Shown here: piece by piece, positions 1-7,102 of the stretch
How positions within the stretch are numbered: position 1 is the stretch's first letter
How the letters are laid out: each line of letters begins with the position of its first letter
Assembly: GCA_037446395.1 (NCBI GenBank)
Contig: JBBIIP010000033.1
Coordinates: 1-24,791, forward strand
DNA: 24,791 nucleotides
Origin: JAAYJT01 sp037446395
GTDB lineage: Bacteria > Bacteroidota > Bacteroidia > Bacteroidales > JAAYJT01
Reading direction: 5' to 3'
Program-made: the position numbers and the translations under genes
Notes under the pieces: model-generated
Databases searched by the model: none
The model's input: the letters and a program-made list of their open reading frames with translations, nothing else
What the model was told of the DNA's origin: nothing

Positions 1-318
1 GTTGCGTATGATTAAAGACCTGGTTGCTCCGGTTTGGTTCACCCTTCCATCAATGGTAACTTTGTCGGCTCCGTTCAGGTCAATCATTGGGGCAGCGTTG
101 ACGGTGCCTGAGATTGATAAGCCAGTGGTAGCAGGAAAAACCCTCAAAGTGTTCCAGGTTCCTTCATTCAGGCTGGCTGTGGCGGTTTCGTTAGTGTTCG
201 CAGTAAGTGTAACAAGGATATTGAAACCGGTTTGAGTTTGTGCGTTGATTGCTGCAAAAGCTGCGCCTAGGCTTCCATAGCTGCCATTGCTGCTGGCATG
301 GGCGTTCGAAACAATCAC
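1..318 (-). repeat. Second copy of an approx. 105-residue module inside the beta-helix gene
   Basis: Plus-strand bases 44-60 (ccatcaatggtaacttt and onward to about 110) closely match 2423-2475. Both encode LNGADxVTIDGRVNQTG followed by a serine/leucine strand. The upstream halves also correspond: a GxYxxLxxAFxAINA segment, then ETATAxLN, then an ISGT strand. Copy 1 lies at about 2370-2694 and copy 2 at about 1-318, giving a period of roughly 790 residues. The reading frame is shared and the copies have diverged, so this is an old in-frame duplication. Confidence 0.75.
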
Positions 319-2772
319 CGTGTTTTGTCTTCCGTCGAATTCATCGGCCCCTATGTCGGGAGCTGTACCAAAACCATTTTGTTGGGCCGGATAGCCCGGG
401 TTTCCGGCACGAATATCGCCTTCAAAATCGGTGGTGTAGGTTGTAATATTTGCAGCTCCGCTTTCGATAAAGGTGTTTATCAAGGGGTTAATCTTTAGAA
501 AATCGGCGTCCGACCCGATTGTGCTCAGAAAAGGCGGACTTTCCGTAATTGAGTTGGTTTCTCTTGGAGTAACTCTTGTTTTAAAGTCTGCGAGTGTTTG
601 CCTGACCGTTGTTCCTTCTACAAATATGGCCCTGGTATTGCCCGGAGTGCCTGCAAACAACAAGTTATTATTAGAGTTGGTGGAATAGTTTTTTAAATTG
701 TCGGCTGCGTTGCGGTGCAGAGCGGCGGTTATCCCTGCTCCATTTGGTGTTGATAGGTTGACAATAATGTTGTTGCGCAAATTTAGAACGGCATCCGTAT
801 CTTTATTGACATAGGTGTGAAAAACCCCCGACGACCCAAAATTAGTTCCCGAGGAAGAAGCGTTCAGAAAAATGCTGTTATAAAAAACATTGATTGTCGA
901 AAAGTTTAAAGTAGAAGTAATATTTATTCCCCTGAGTGGGTTTGCAACATTGGCAGCAGATGTGCTGAGGTTTCCAATGCGGTTGTTGTAGATGTTATTG
1001 GTAGTGCCGCCGGATACCAGAATACCGCTTACTGTTCCTGAAGTAATGCCAGAGCTTGATGAGGAAAGGTTATAGATCTTGTTCCGGTAAACATTGTTTG
1101 TAGTAGATGTTGCAACAGATATTCCGCTTACACTGCCGGATGTTATATTGTTTGCCTGGAGGTCATAAATTTCATTCTGGTAAACGTTTTTGGTTGCACC
1201 GCCCGTGATAGCTATACCGGATGAATTTCCTGTGGAGCCGGTTGTTGTAAGAGCCCGAATGATGTTTGTGTAAATATTATCAGTTGGACCTGAGGTAGTA
1301 ATGCCGATGAATGCTGATGCTGCGGTGCCAAATGCCGAACAGTTTTGAACGGTGTTGCTGTTAATTGAAATGGTAGCGGTTGCTGCATTGGTGATGCCGT
1401 TAAAGATACATACGCCTGTGGTTGTTGTGCCACTGGTTCCAACGGCTATCGAATTTGCAGTGCTGGCGCTGCCGATAAGGTTTGATGAAATTGTAAAGTT
1501 TCCTGCACCGGCAGTATTGATGCCGTGAAATGTATAGCCGATGGTTGCAGCACCTCCGGTAATGATGGCGCCAATGTTATTGTTTTGTATCACAACATTT
1601 CCGGATGTTGTGGCATAGATGCCTGTTATGACCGGGGTAGCGTTGGTGGTTGTAACCTGAATAGAGCCGGTGCCCGTGGTAGCACCAATCGTGTTTGATG
1701 CAGTTGTTCCAACGTTTATGCTACCCGCCAGAACGGAAATACCTGAAAAAATACCAGGCAAAGTAGTACTACTGCTCGTAGTGGATAGAGAAATACCTGC
1801 AATCGTATTGCCCTGAACATTGGAGGCAGTAGCAGTGCCTGCCGTGAGTTCAATGGCTCTGTAGAGGTGTGCTACTGAACCGGCATACGAGGTTGTTCCT
1901 GTGCCTGCAGCATTCGCAAAACCAACAATGTTGTTACTTATGGTATAATTTACGCCGGATGCAGTAAGGATTTGGACTGCCCTGTGTGTGGCAGCGGTGG
2001 TTGTTGTGCGGGTGGCTTCCTGATAAAACCTATTGCCGCTTATCGTCCATGCCGAGCTGTTTGAAGCAATGAAAATGCCGTTTGAGGCAGTAGCGGCTGC
2101 AAAAAAATTGAAGATATTACAGGCAGTAACAGAAATACCGCTGTTATCCACTGCCACGGAGGTTCCTGCCGAGTAAATGGTGTTGTTTGGGGTGGTCGCC
2201 CCGTCGCATATATCGCAGTTGGCGATGGTGTTGTTGTCGTTTCCTGTGCTTGTTCCGGAGCCGAATACGATCACCCCACTAGTAGCGGAAGTGGCTACCC
2301 CGCGTACAATGCAATACCTGATGGTGTTTGAAGTAGCATCGGTTATAAATTGGATGGTGGCCCCTCCTGTATTGGTGTTGGCAATGGTCAAGCTTTTTGT
2401 GCTGCCTGTTTGATTTACCCTGCCATCAATGGTAACATTGTCGGCGCCATTAAGGTTGATTATGGGGCCAGCAATAGTACCGCTTATTGTCCAACCCCCT
2501 ACTCCTGTAGGATAAATGGTTACTGCACTGTAATTGGCGCTTCCGCTTCCGCTGGCATTGAGTGCGGCTGTGGCCGTTTCAGTGGTGTTGCTGATGACCT
2601 GAAGAACAATGTTGCCGGTAATACTGCCGGCATTGATGGCATCAAAGGCACCTTTCAGGGTGGTGTAATTTCCTCCGCTTCCTACAGTTCGGATGGTTTG
2701 GGCAAAGAGGTAGCCATGACACATGAAGGTCAAAAGAAAAAAGAGGACTATATGCAGGCAAACTTTTTTCAT
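1..2772 (-). CDS. Giant secreted beta-helix repeat protein, N-terminal part (C-terminus outside window)
   Basis: The minus strand is open from an ATG at 2772 to the window edge: 924 residues with no stop. It begins with a Sec signal peptide (MKKVCLHIVLFFLLTF, then a cleavage context LFAQ-T near residue 25). The rest is Thr/Ser/Asn/Gly-rich and contains many short units of the form xNNIYxNxI, GNTIAGIS or SNNIVGF, as in right-handed parallel beta-helix (pectin-lyase-like) surface proteins. There are almost no Lys or Arg residues. Residues about 27-135 and about 818-924 are two copies of one module carrying the motif LNGADxVTIDGRVNQTG, so the protein probably continues for another full unit. In Bacteroidota such proteins usually end in a type IX secretion sorting domain; that end is not visible, so export by T9SS is inference. 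It has its own promoter at 2835-2867. Function is unknown; adhesion or a surface-layer role is only a guess. Confidence 0.85.
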   Translation of the reverse strand, partial: MKKVCLHIVLFFLLTFMCHGYLFAQTIRTVGSGGNYTTLKGAFDAINAGSITGNIVLQVISNTTETATAALNASGSGSANYSAVTIYPTGVGGWTISGTIAGPIINLNGADNVTIDGRVNQTGSTKSLTIANTNTGGATIQFITDATSNTIRYCIVRGVATSATSGVIVFGSGTSTGNDNNTIANCDICDGATTPNNTIYSAGTSVAVDNSGISVTACNIFNFFAAATASNGIFIASNSSAWTISGNRFYQEATRTTTTAATHRAVQILTASGVNYTISNNIVGFANAAGTGTTSYAGSVAHLYRAIELTAGTATASNVQGNTIAGISLSTTSSSTTLPGIFSGISVLAGSINVGTTASNTIGATTGTGSIQVTTTNATPVITGIYATTSGNVVIQNNNIGAIITGGAATIGYTFHGINTAGAGNFTISSNLIGSASTANSIAVGTSGTTTTGVCIFNGITNAATATISINSNTVQNCSAFGTAASAFIGITTSGPTDNIYTNIIRALTTTGSTGNSSGIAITGGATKNVYQNEIYDLQANNITSGSVSGISVATSTTNNVYRNKIYNLSSSSSGITSGTVSGILVSGGTTNNIYNNRIGNLSTSAANVANPLRGINITSTLNFSTINVFYNSIFLNASSSGTNFGSSGVFHTYVNKDTDAVLNLRNNIIVNLSTPNGAGITAALHRNAADNLKNYSTNSNNNLLFAGTPGNTRAIFVEGTTVRQTLADFKTRVTPRETNSITESPPFLSTIGSDADFLKINPLINTFIESGAANITTYTTDFEGDIRAGNPGYPAQQNGFGTAPDIGADEFDGRQNTVIVSNAHASSNGSYGSLGAAFAAINAQTQTGFNILVTLTANTNETATASLNEGTWNTLRVFPATTGLSISGTVNAAPMIDLNGADKVTIDGRVNQTGATRSLIIRN

Positions 2773-2834
2773 CTGCCTAAGTGCTGAAAAAGTGAATATT
2801 TCCTGTATTTCTCATTTCAGAAAAATTGAGAATA

Positions 2835-2867
2835 CAAATTTAATAATCCTGCACGATAATTGGGCAA
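2835..2867 (-). promoter_or_regulatory. Bacteroidota-type promoter for the beta-helix gene
   Basis: On the minus strand, TAAATTTG (2842 to 2835) matches the Bacteroidota -7 consensus TAnnTTTG. A TTG (2867 to 2865) lies 22 bp upstream, inside the 17-23 bp spacing usual for the -33 element. Transcription would start near 2828, giving a leader of about 55 nt before the ATG at 2772. It implies the gene is transcribed separately from the receiver gene upstream. Confidence 0.55.
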
Positions 2868-2991
2868 GGGACGCAGGAATATAGAGGCAAAAGGCAACCA
2901 TGGAAGAAGCAGGAGGTCTTTGGTTAGAAGTACTCGAGCGATTGTATTGCGAAGCATTAGGAGAAAACAAAAGTGGTTTCGAAGGTATGCC

Positions 2992-3381
2992 TCAGGAAGT
3001 GGAGTGTGTGCATGTTGTAAAGAGATGCGCGTCTATCTTGGTTTTTAACTCGCGGCTAGTAAAGGGCTTTTCAATATAGTCGCAGGCTCCGGCATCAATA
3101 CAGTTCAATCGCTCCTTGCTTGCCTCAAGATTCGAAATCATCATTACAGGAATGTTGCATAGCTTCTTGGCTACCTTTAGGTTTTTCAACACGTCATAAC
3201 CATCATATTCGGGCATTTTTATGTCGCTCAGAATAATATCGGGCAAATTGCCTTTGGTGAGCTCTTCTAATGCCTGCCGGCCACTTTTATAATAATTGAT
3301 CTCATATGAATGGCCCAAATACATTTTAATAACCGTAGAAATCTCAGGTTGGTCGTCAATTACAAATACTTTGGGTCTCAT
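2992..3381 (-). CDS. Stand-alone response regulator receiver (REC) protein
   Basis: 129 residues, a single CheY-like receiver domain with no output domain. The phosphorylation site is complete: acidic pair D9-D10, phospho-acceptor D53 (SDIKMPEYDG), switch residue S83 (MMISN) and K105 (EKPF). The ATG at 3381 places the first beta strand (KVFVIDD) at the usual distance from the N-terminus. Such proteins act as phosphate shuttles or sinks, or through protein-protein contacts. No kinase is adjacent on the same transcript; candidate partners are the relay kinases at 5105-10737. A divergent NtrC-type regulator starts 328 bp away. The 219 bp between its stop and the beta-helix gene contain that gene's promoter, so the two are probably not co-transcribed. 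Confidence 0.9.
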   Translation of the reverse strand: MRPKVFVIDDQPEISTVIKMYLGHSYEINYYKSGRQALEELTKGNLPDIILSDIKMPEYDGYDVLKNLKVAKKLCNIPVMMISNLEASKERLNCIDAGACDYIEKPFTSRELKTKIDAHLFTTCTHSTS

Positions 3382-3709
3382 AATTATATTTATAAAGCTT
3401 CTGAAAGCTTAGAACACACCATGAAGAAAAATTCGATACAGCAACAATATGACTGGTTAAAAAGATACTCTCAAATATCTTGCCAAACATGATAAATGTC
3501 TTATAAACAAAATGTTATGACTTCTAACAAATAATTTTTTGATTTTATTATTCATAAACGAAGAATAAGTATTATGATAGCTATTTTGCGCCCGCCTGAA
3601 CCCGCAGCAGAGCCGATACGGAAAAATGAGCTCAGTCCGGTCATTAATTGACAAAATCATTCATGTAGATTCATGCAATTTTGTAATTTTACATTGTAAT
3701 AAATGAAAA
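3382..3709. other. Divergent intergenic region with small hairpin
   Basis: AT-rich spacer between the minus-strand receiver gene and the plus-strand NtrC-type gene. A 6-bp inverted repeat, AAGCTT-CTGA-AAGCTT, sits at 3395-3410, about 14 bp upstream of the receiver start, so it would lie in that gene's leader. No clear TAnnTTTG or TTG promoter pair was found for either direction. Short open frames inside (for example minus 3660-3457) have no recognisable protein character. Confidence 0.4.
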
Positions 3710-5086
3710 TTGAGTACACGCCTCTCGGTTTTGGTTTTGGACGATGAGCCTGTGATCAGGGCATCATTAAAAGCCTTTTTGCAAAAGGATTTCGAATTAT
3801 TCCTTACTGGCAGCCCATCTGTGGCATTAAAAATCCTCAAAGCCGAGGAGGTTGATATTGTCATCAGCGACTTTCAGTTACCCGAAATGAATGGGCTGGA
3901 ATTTATCAGGCTTGTGAAAAGAGATCATGCTGAAACCGAAATTATCATGATCAGTTCGCATGCCGATATGGATACCGTGATAGCAGCCATGCGATTGGGA
4001 GCCATTGATTTTTTCAGGAAACCTTTTGATGGCAATGAAATTAAAGTTGCCATTGAGCGGACGCGTAAGTTTGCCGAACAAGGAAAGAAATTAAAGAAAC
4101 AAGAGAGCCAGTTTAAGGTTTTACAGAAAGAACTCATTGAAAAATACGGGGTTGAAATTATTGGGCGCAGCCAACAAATTATCGAATTGAAAGAAATCAT
4201 GCAAAAAGTGGCCCAAACCCCTGATACCTCAATCATAATCATTGGTGAAAGCGGCACAGGAAAAGAATTGGTCGCCCGCGGCATTCATAACCTGAGCGCG
4301 CGCAGAAATCAGTATTTTGGAGCGGTAAATACTTCAGCAATCAGCGAAAACTTGTTTGAGAGTGAGTTTTTTGGGCACAAAAGAGGATCCTTCACTGGGG
4401 CTGATAGCAACCGTGCCGGCTGGTTCGAAATTGCCGACAAGGGCACCTTGTTTCTGGATGAAATCGGTGAGATGATTCCTTCCATGCAGGTAAAGCTGCT
4501 CAGGGTGCTCGAGGATCGAAAGTATATTCATGTAGGGTCGCAAAAGGAGCACAGTTTTGATATCAGGATTATTTCTGCCACCAATAAAGATATTGAAAAG
4601 CTAAGAAATGGTCAGGGTTTTCGCACAGATTTATTTCATCGGCTGGCGGCATTCGAAATTCATGTTCCCCCATTGCGCGAACGCAAAGAAGACATACCCT
4701 TGCTTGCAGAATATTTCATGAACTATTTTAACAGGAAACTGGGCAAAAATGTAAAGAAAATTTCAGACGAAACGATGAGCATGCTACTCAACTACGATTT
4801 CCCGGGCAATATCCGCGAATTAAAAAATCTTTTTGAACGTGCTTTGATTCTTTGCGATACAGACACATTAGAGAAAAAACAATTTTCTCTTATATCCGGA
4901 AAACCGGAATTATCGAACCAGGTCGAGGAGCGGGTGTTTGATCTTGAGGAGGTAGAAAAACAAGCCATCATCAAAGCACTTGAGAAGTGCGCTTACAACA
5001 AAACCCAGGCAGCGCAATTGCTTAACATACAATGGAATGCGCTTCACCGCCGGATGTTGAAATATGGAATCGAAGACAGGGGATAA
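3710..5086 (+). CDS. Sigma-54-dependent response regulator, NtrC family (REC-AAA+-Fis HTH)
   Basis: 458 residues. The receiver spans about 1-120 with D11-D12, D54 (SDFQLPEMNG) and K104. The AAA+ sigma-54 interaction domain spans about 150-385, with Walker A GESGTGKE at 179-186, the sigma-54 contact loop GSFTGA at 226-231 (a conservative variant of GAFTGA), Walker B TLFLDE at 246-251, sensor I SATN and arginine fingers in FRTDLFHRL. The C-terminal Fis-type helix-turn-helix is at about 426-453. All motor residues needed to remodel sigma-54 holoenzyme are present. The start is odd: the frame opens at TTG 3710 right after an in-frame TGA, while an ATG at 3703 lies in another frame. Deleting one A from the run at 3706-3709 would join them and give MKLSTRLSVL, so either a TTG start or a one-base indel is possible. 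Cognate kinase unknown; the relay genes downstream are convergent with it. Confidence 0.93.
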   Translation: MSTRLSVLVLDDEPVIRASLKAFLQKDFELFLTGSPSVALKILKAEEVDIVISDFQLPEMNGLEFIRLVKRDHAETEIIMISSHADMDTVIAAMRLGAIDFFRKPFDGNEIKVAIERTRKFAEQGKKLKKQESQFKVLQKELIEKYGVEIIGRSQQIIELKEIMQKVAQTPDTSIIIIGESGTGKELVARGIHNLSARRNQYFGAVNTSAISENLFESEFFGHKRGSFTGADSNRAGWFEIADKGTLFLDEIGEMIPSMQVKLLRVLEDRKYIHVGSQKEHSFDIRIISATNKDIEKLRNGQGFRTDLFHRLAAFEIHVPPLRERKEDIPLLAEYFMNYFNRKLGKNVKKISDETMSMLLNYDFPGNIRELKNLFERALILCDTDTLEKKQFSLISGKPELSNQVEERVFDLEEVEKQAIIKALEKCAYNKTQAAQLLNIQWNALHRRMLKYGIEDRG

Positions 5087-5099
5087 CCTCGCGGGTTAT
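5083..5099. terminator. Short palindrome between convergent genes, possible bidirectional terminator
   Basis: ATAACC (5083-5088), TCGCG, GGTTAT (5094-5099) form a perfect 6-bp stem with a small loop. It overlaps the TAA stop of the NtrC-type gene and lies just before the end of the convergent kinase gene at 5105. The T-run expected after an intrinsic terminator is weak on the plus side (TTTTT only at 5110-5114), so termination is likely but not certain. Confidence 0.4.
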
Positions 5100-5104
5100 A
5101 ATTC

Positions 5105-6229
5105 TCAGGTTTTTGGCAAGGGGGTTGAAAAATAAAATGTAGATCCTTCGCCAGGCGCACTCTTAAACCACAGATTGCCATGATTCTGGCGGGCAAGTCC
5201 AAAGCCCAGAAGCAATCCAAGCCCGGTTCCCTTTTCCTGGTTGGTGCCGTAATAGGTAAAGTGGGCTTTTTCATCAAAAAGCTTCTTTTGATCCTCCGGC
5301 TGAATCCCTGTCCCGAAATCCTTCACCGAAACAACAAGGTAATTGTCGTCAAGGTTTTCCGAAATAAGAATTCTTGAGTCTTTGTACGAAAACTTTATTG
5401 CATTGGATAAAAGGTTTCGCAATATGGTTTTAAAAATATCCTGATCGCCAAACACAGTATTAGAACTCGGTTTTTTTTCATAGACCAACTCAATGTTTTT
5501 TTGACGGGCAGCAAGAAAAAAATGCGAAATACATTCATGGATTGTGTTCGTGACCGCAAATTCAATCCTATTCACCACAACCCTTCCCGACTGCTGTCGG
5601 GTCCATTTCAGCAGGTTGTCCAGGAAATTGAAAGATTCATCAATGGTTTTATCCATCATCTCTAACACCTGAACCAGGTCTGGGTCTTCAATCTTTTCGA
5701 TGTTGGCGTTGATTACATTGCTCAGCATTTTCAGATTGCTCAGGGGCGCCCTTAAATCATGGGCTATCACCGAATAAATTTTATCCCGGAGCCGGATAAC
5801 TTTTTCCAGCTCCTCATTTTGTCGGATTATTTTTTTTCTGGCTAAAAATACCTCAAGGTGGGTATTAATTCTGGCAATGAGTTCTTCTTTTCGAAATGGC
5901 TTTGTTAAATAATCGGCGCCTCCGGAGTTGAAGGCTTGCAAAATGTCTTCGGTTTCGTTTTTTGCTGAGAGAAAAATTATTGGGATGTCTTTTGTTTTTT
6001 CGGCGGCTTTTAAAATGGCAGATACTTGAAATCCGTCCAATTCGGGCATCATAATGTCGAGCAAAATTAAATCAACCGGGTTTGCTTCAATAATCTTCAA
6101 TGCCTCGCGGCCACTGTATGCTGCCCGAATATGGTAATCAAAACGGGAAAGAACTGCTTTCGCCACCGACAAATTCACGTCGTTATCATCAACGATCAGG
6201 ATGGTTGGGCGATGTTTTTCTGTTTCCAT
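5105..6229 (-). CDS. Receiver-histidine kinase hybrid (REC-HisKA-HATPase), cytosolic
   Basis: 374 residues. The N-terminal receiver (about 8-125) has D14-D15, phospho-acceptor D58 (LDIMMPELDG), S88 and K110. A coiled linker (about 128-150) is followed by the HisKA domain with H157 (IAHDLRAPLS) and an ATPase domain with N-box RNLLSNAIKF (271-280), G1 DFGTG (304-308) and G2 GTGLGL (334-339). There is no membrane segment and no sensor domain, so its input is phosphorylation of its own receiver. This fits its place as last gene after kinase, receiver and HPt: the HPt protein is the natural donor for D58. It is 70 bp downstream of the HPt gene and has a strong Shine-Dalgarno sequence of its own. 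The output target is unknown; the lone receiver at 2992 and the NtrC protein at 3710 are candidates. Confidence 0.93.
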   Translation of the reverse strand: METEKHRPTILIVDDNDVNLSVAKAVLSRFDYHIRAAYSGREALKIIEANPVDLILLDIMMPELDGFQVSAILKAAEKTKDIPIIFLSAKNETEDILQAFNSGGADYLTKPFRKEELIARINTHLEVFLARKKIIRQNEELEKVIRLRDKIYSVIAHDLRAPLSNLKMLSNVINANIEKIEDPDLVQVLEMMDKTIDESFNFLDNLLKWTRQQSGRVVVNRIEFAVTNTIHECISHFFLAARQKNIELVYEKKPSSNTVFGDQDIFKTILRNLLSNAIKFSYKDSRILISENLDDNYLVVSVKDFGTGIQPEDQKKLFDEKAHFTYYGTNQEKGTGLGLLLGFGLARQNHGNLWFKSAPGEGSTFYFSTPLPKT

Positions 6230-6240
6230 TGCAAAAAAAT

Positions 6241-6246
6241 CCTCCT
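6241..6246 (-). promoter_or_regulatory. Canonical Shine-Dalgarno (AGGAGG) of the receiver-kinase gene
   Basis: Minus strand AGGAGG, within TAGGAGGA, lies 11 nt before the ATG at 6229. Perfect Shine-Dalgarno sequences are uncommon in Bacteroidota, and most genes in this window lack one. It supports this start and suggests independent, efficient initiation after the 70-bp gap. Confidence 0.55.
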
Positions 6247-6299
6247 AAAAACATGAATTTGTAAAAATAGAAAAATATTCCCCTGTTATGGCATTCTCA

Positions 6300-6665
6300 T
6301 CAATCGGTATCTAAAAACTGATGGATTTCAGGCCTTATCTCGGCAAATGCGACCCGAATTTTATCGGCAAGCAATCTCATTTTTTCAAAATCAGGCTCGT
6401 CTATTGCATTACATTCAATTGCAAGTTGTGCAATTTTATGAAAACTCATGTTCAGGGCAGCGCCTTTGAGGGTGTGCGCCCATAATTTTGCCATCTCAAA
6501 GTCCTTCTGGTTTATAAATTGACAAAGATTTTCAATGTAAACCGGAAAAGTTGTCGCAGATAAATGCAGCAGTTTTTTAGCAATTTCTTCATCCCCGTTG
6601 CAGCGCTCAAGCAGGGTGGCCCGATCGAAACAGGGTTCGGGGGCGGTGGGTTTTATGTCGTTCAT
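6300..6665 (-). CDS. Histidine phosphotransfer (HPt) protein
   Basis: 121 residues, almost entirely an HPt helical-bundle domain. The signature is HTLKGAALNM with the phospho-accepting H64, preceded by an acidic/leucine-rich helix (LLERCNGDEEIAKKLL) and followed by helices rich in AxxLxxA patterns. Free-standing HPt proteins carry phosphate between receivers. The ATG at 6665 overlaps the stop of the receiver gene upstream (4-bp overlap), so translation is coupled. Its neighbours give the expected donor (receiver at 6662-7102) and acceptor (receiver domain of the kinase at 5105-6229). Confidence 0.9.
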   Translation of the reverse strand: MNDIKPTAPEPCFDRATLLERCNGDEEIAKKLLHLSATTFPVYIENLCQFINQKDFEMAKLWAHTLKGAALNMSFHKIAQLAIECNAIDEPDFEKMRLLADKIRVAFAEIRPEIHQFLDTD

Positions 6666-7102
6666 GTTTGCATGTGTTTTTTAAGATGGATGTGGAATTT
6701 TTCGAACTTCGACAAAAGCTCTGATTGATTTAAAGGTTTGGATAAAAAATCATCAAAGCCTGCCTCAATAAAGCAAGCTTCGTTATCCTCTCTGGCATAT
6801 GCAGTAACCGCAATAACAGGGGTGCCCCGAGAAATGTTCTTGATTTGTTTTGTGGCTTCATATCCATCCATCACAGGCATCTTGATATCCATTAGCACAA
6901 TCTTTATTGTCGGATGGGTGTTAAAAACTTCAACGGCTATTTTACCATTTGTTGCCGAAATAACTTTGTAACCAAACTTTTCGAGCAAGGTAATCATCAG
7001 AAATCTGCTGATGTGATCATCTTCGGCTACAAGAATAATTGCGTCCGAAGCGGGGTTGTGCGCCCCCGCTTCCTCGACATGATGAAACGGAGTGAATGTC
7101 AT
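6662..7102 (-). CDS. Receiver (REC) protein of the phosphorelay
   Basis: 146 residues: a polar tail of about 20 residues and one receiver domain with E27-D28-D29, phospho-acceptor D72 (LMDIKMPVMDG), T100 (AVTAY) and K122 (LSKP). The MPVMDGYEA and AREDNEACFIEAGFDDF segments are typical of receivers attached to hybrid kinases. Here the receiver is a separate gene that starts inside the stop of the large kinase gene (overlap 7099-7102). It thus looks like the detached receiver of a hybrid kinase, passing phosphate from kinase H974 to the HPt protein. Confidence 0.92.
   Translation of the reverse strand: MTFTPFHHVEEAGAHNPASDAIILVAEDDHISRFLMITLLEKFGYKVISATNGKIAVEVFNTHPTIKIVLMDIKMPVMDGYEATKQIKNISRGTPVIAVTAYAREDNEACFIEAGFDDFLSKPLNQSELLSKFEKFHIHLKKHMQT

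Noticed and set aside
1212..1442. Minus-strand 76-codon ORF rich in Gln and Pro
   Set aside because: Out-of-frame translation of the repetitive beta-helix gene; composition reflects the Thr/Gly-rich codons of the true frame.
2899..3078. A 59-codon plus-strand ORF (MEEAGGLWLEVLERLYCEAL...)
   Set aside because: Its 3' half is antisense to the well-supported receiver gene, it has no recognisable promoter or Shine-Dalgarno sequence, and no homologue was recognised.
3457..3660. Minus-strand 67-codon ORF in the intergenic region upstream of the NtrC gene
   Set aside because: No ribosome binding site, no promoter and no protein-like pattern; treated as chance.
5114..5129. TGGCAAG-GGGG-TTGAA on the plus strand resembles a sigma-54 promoter
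   Set aside because: It lies inside the 3' coding end of the receiver-kinase gene, the final GC of the -12 element is missing, and it points into no nearby gene start; most likely chance.
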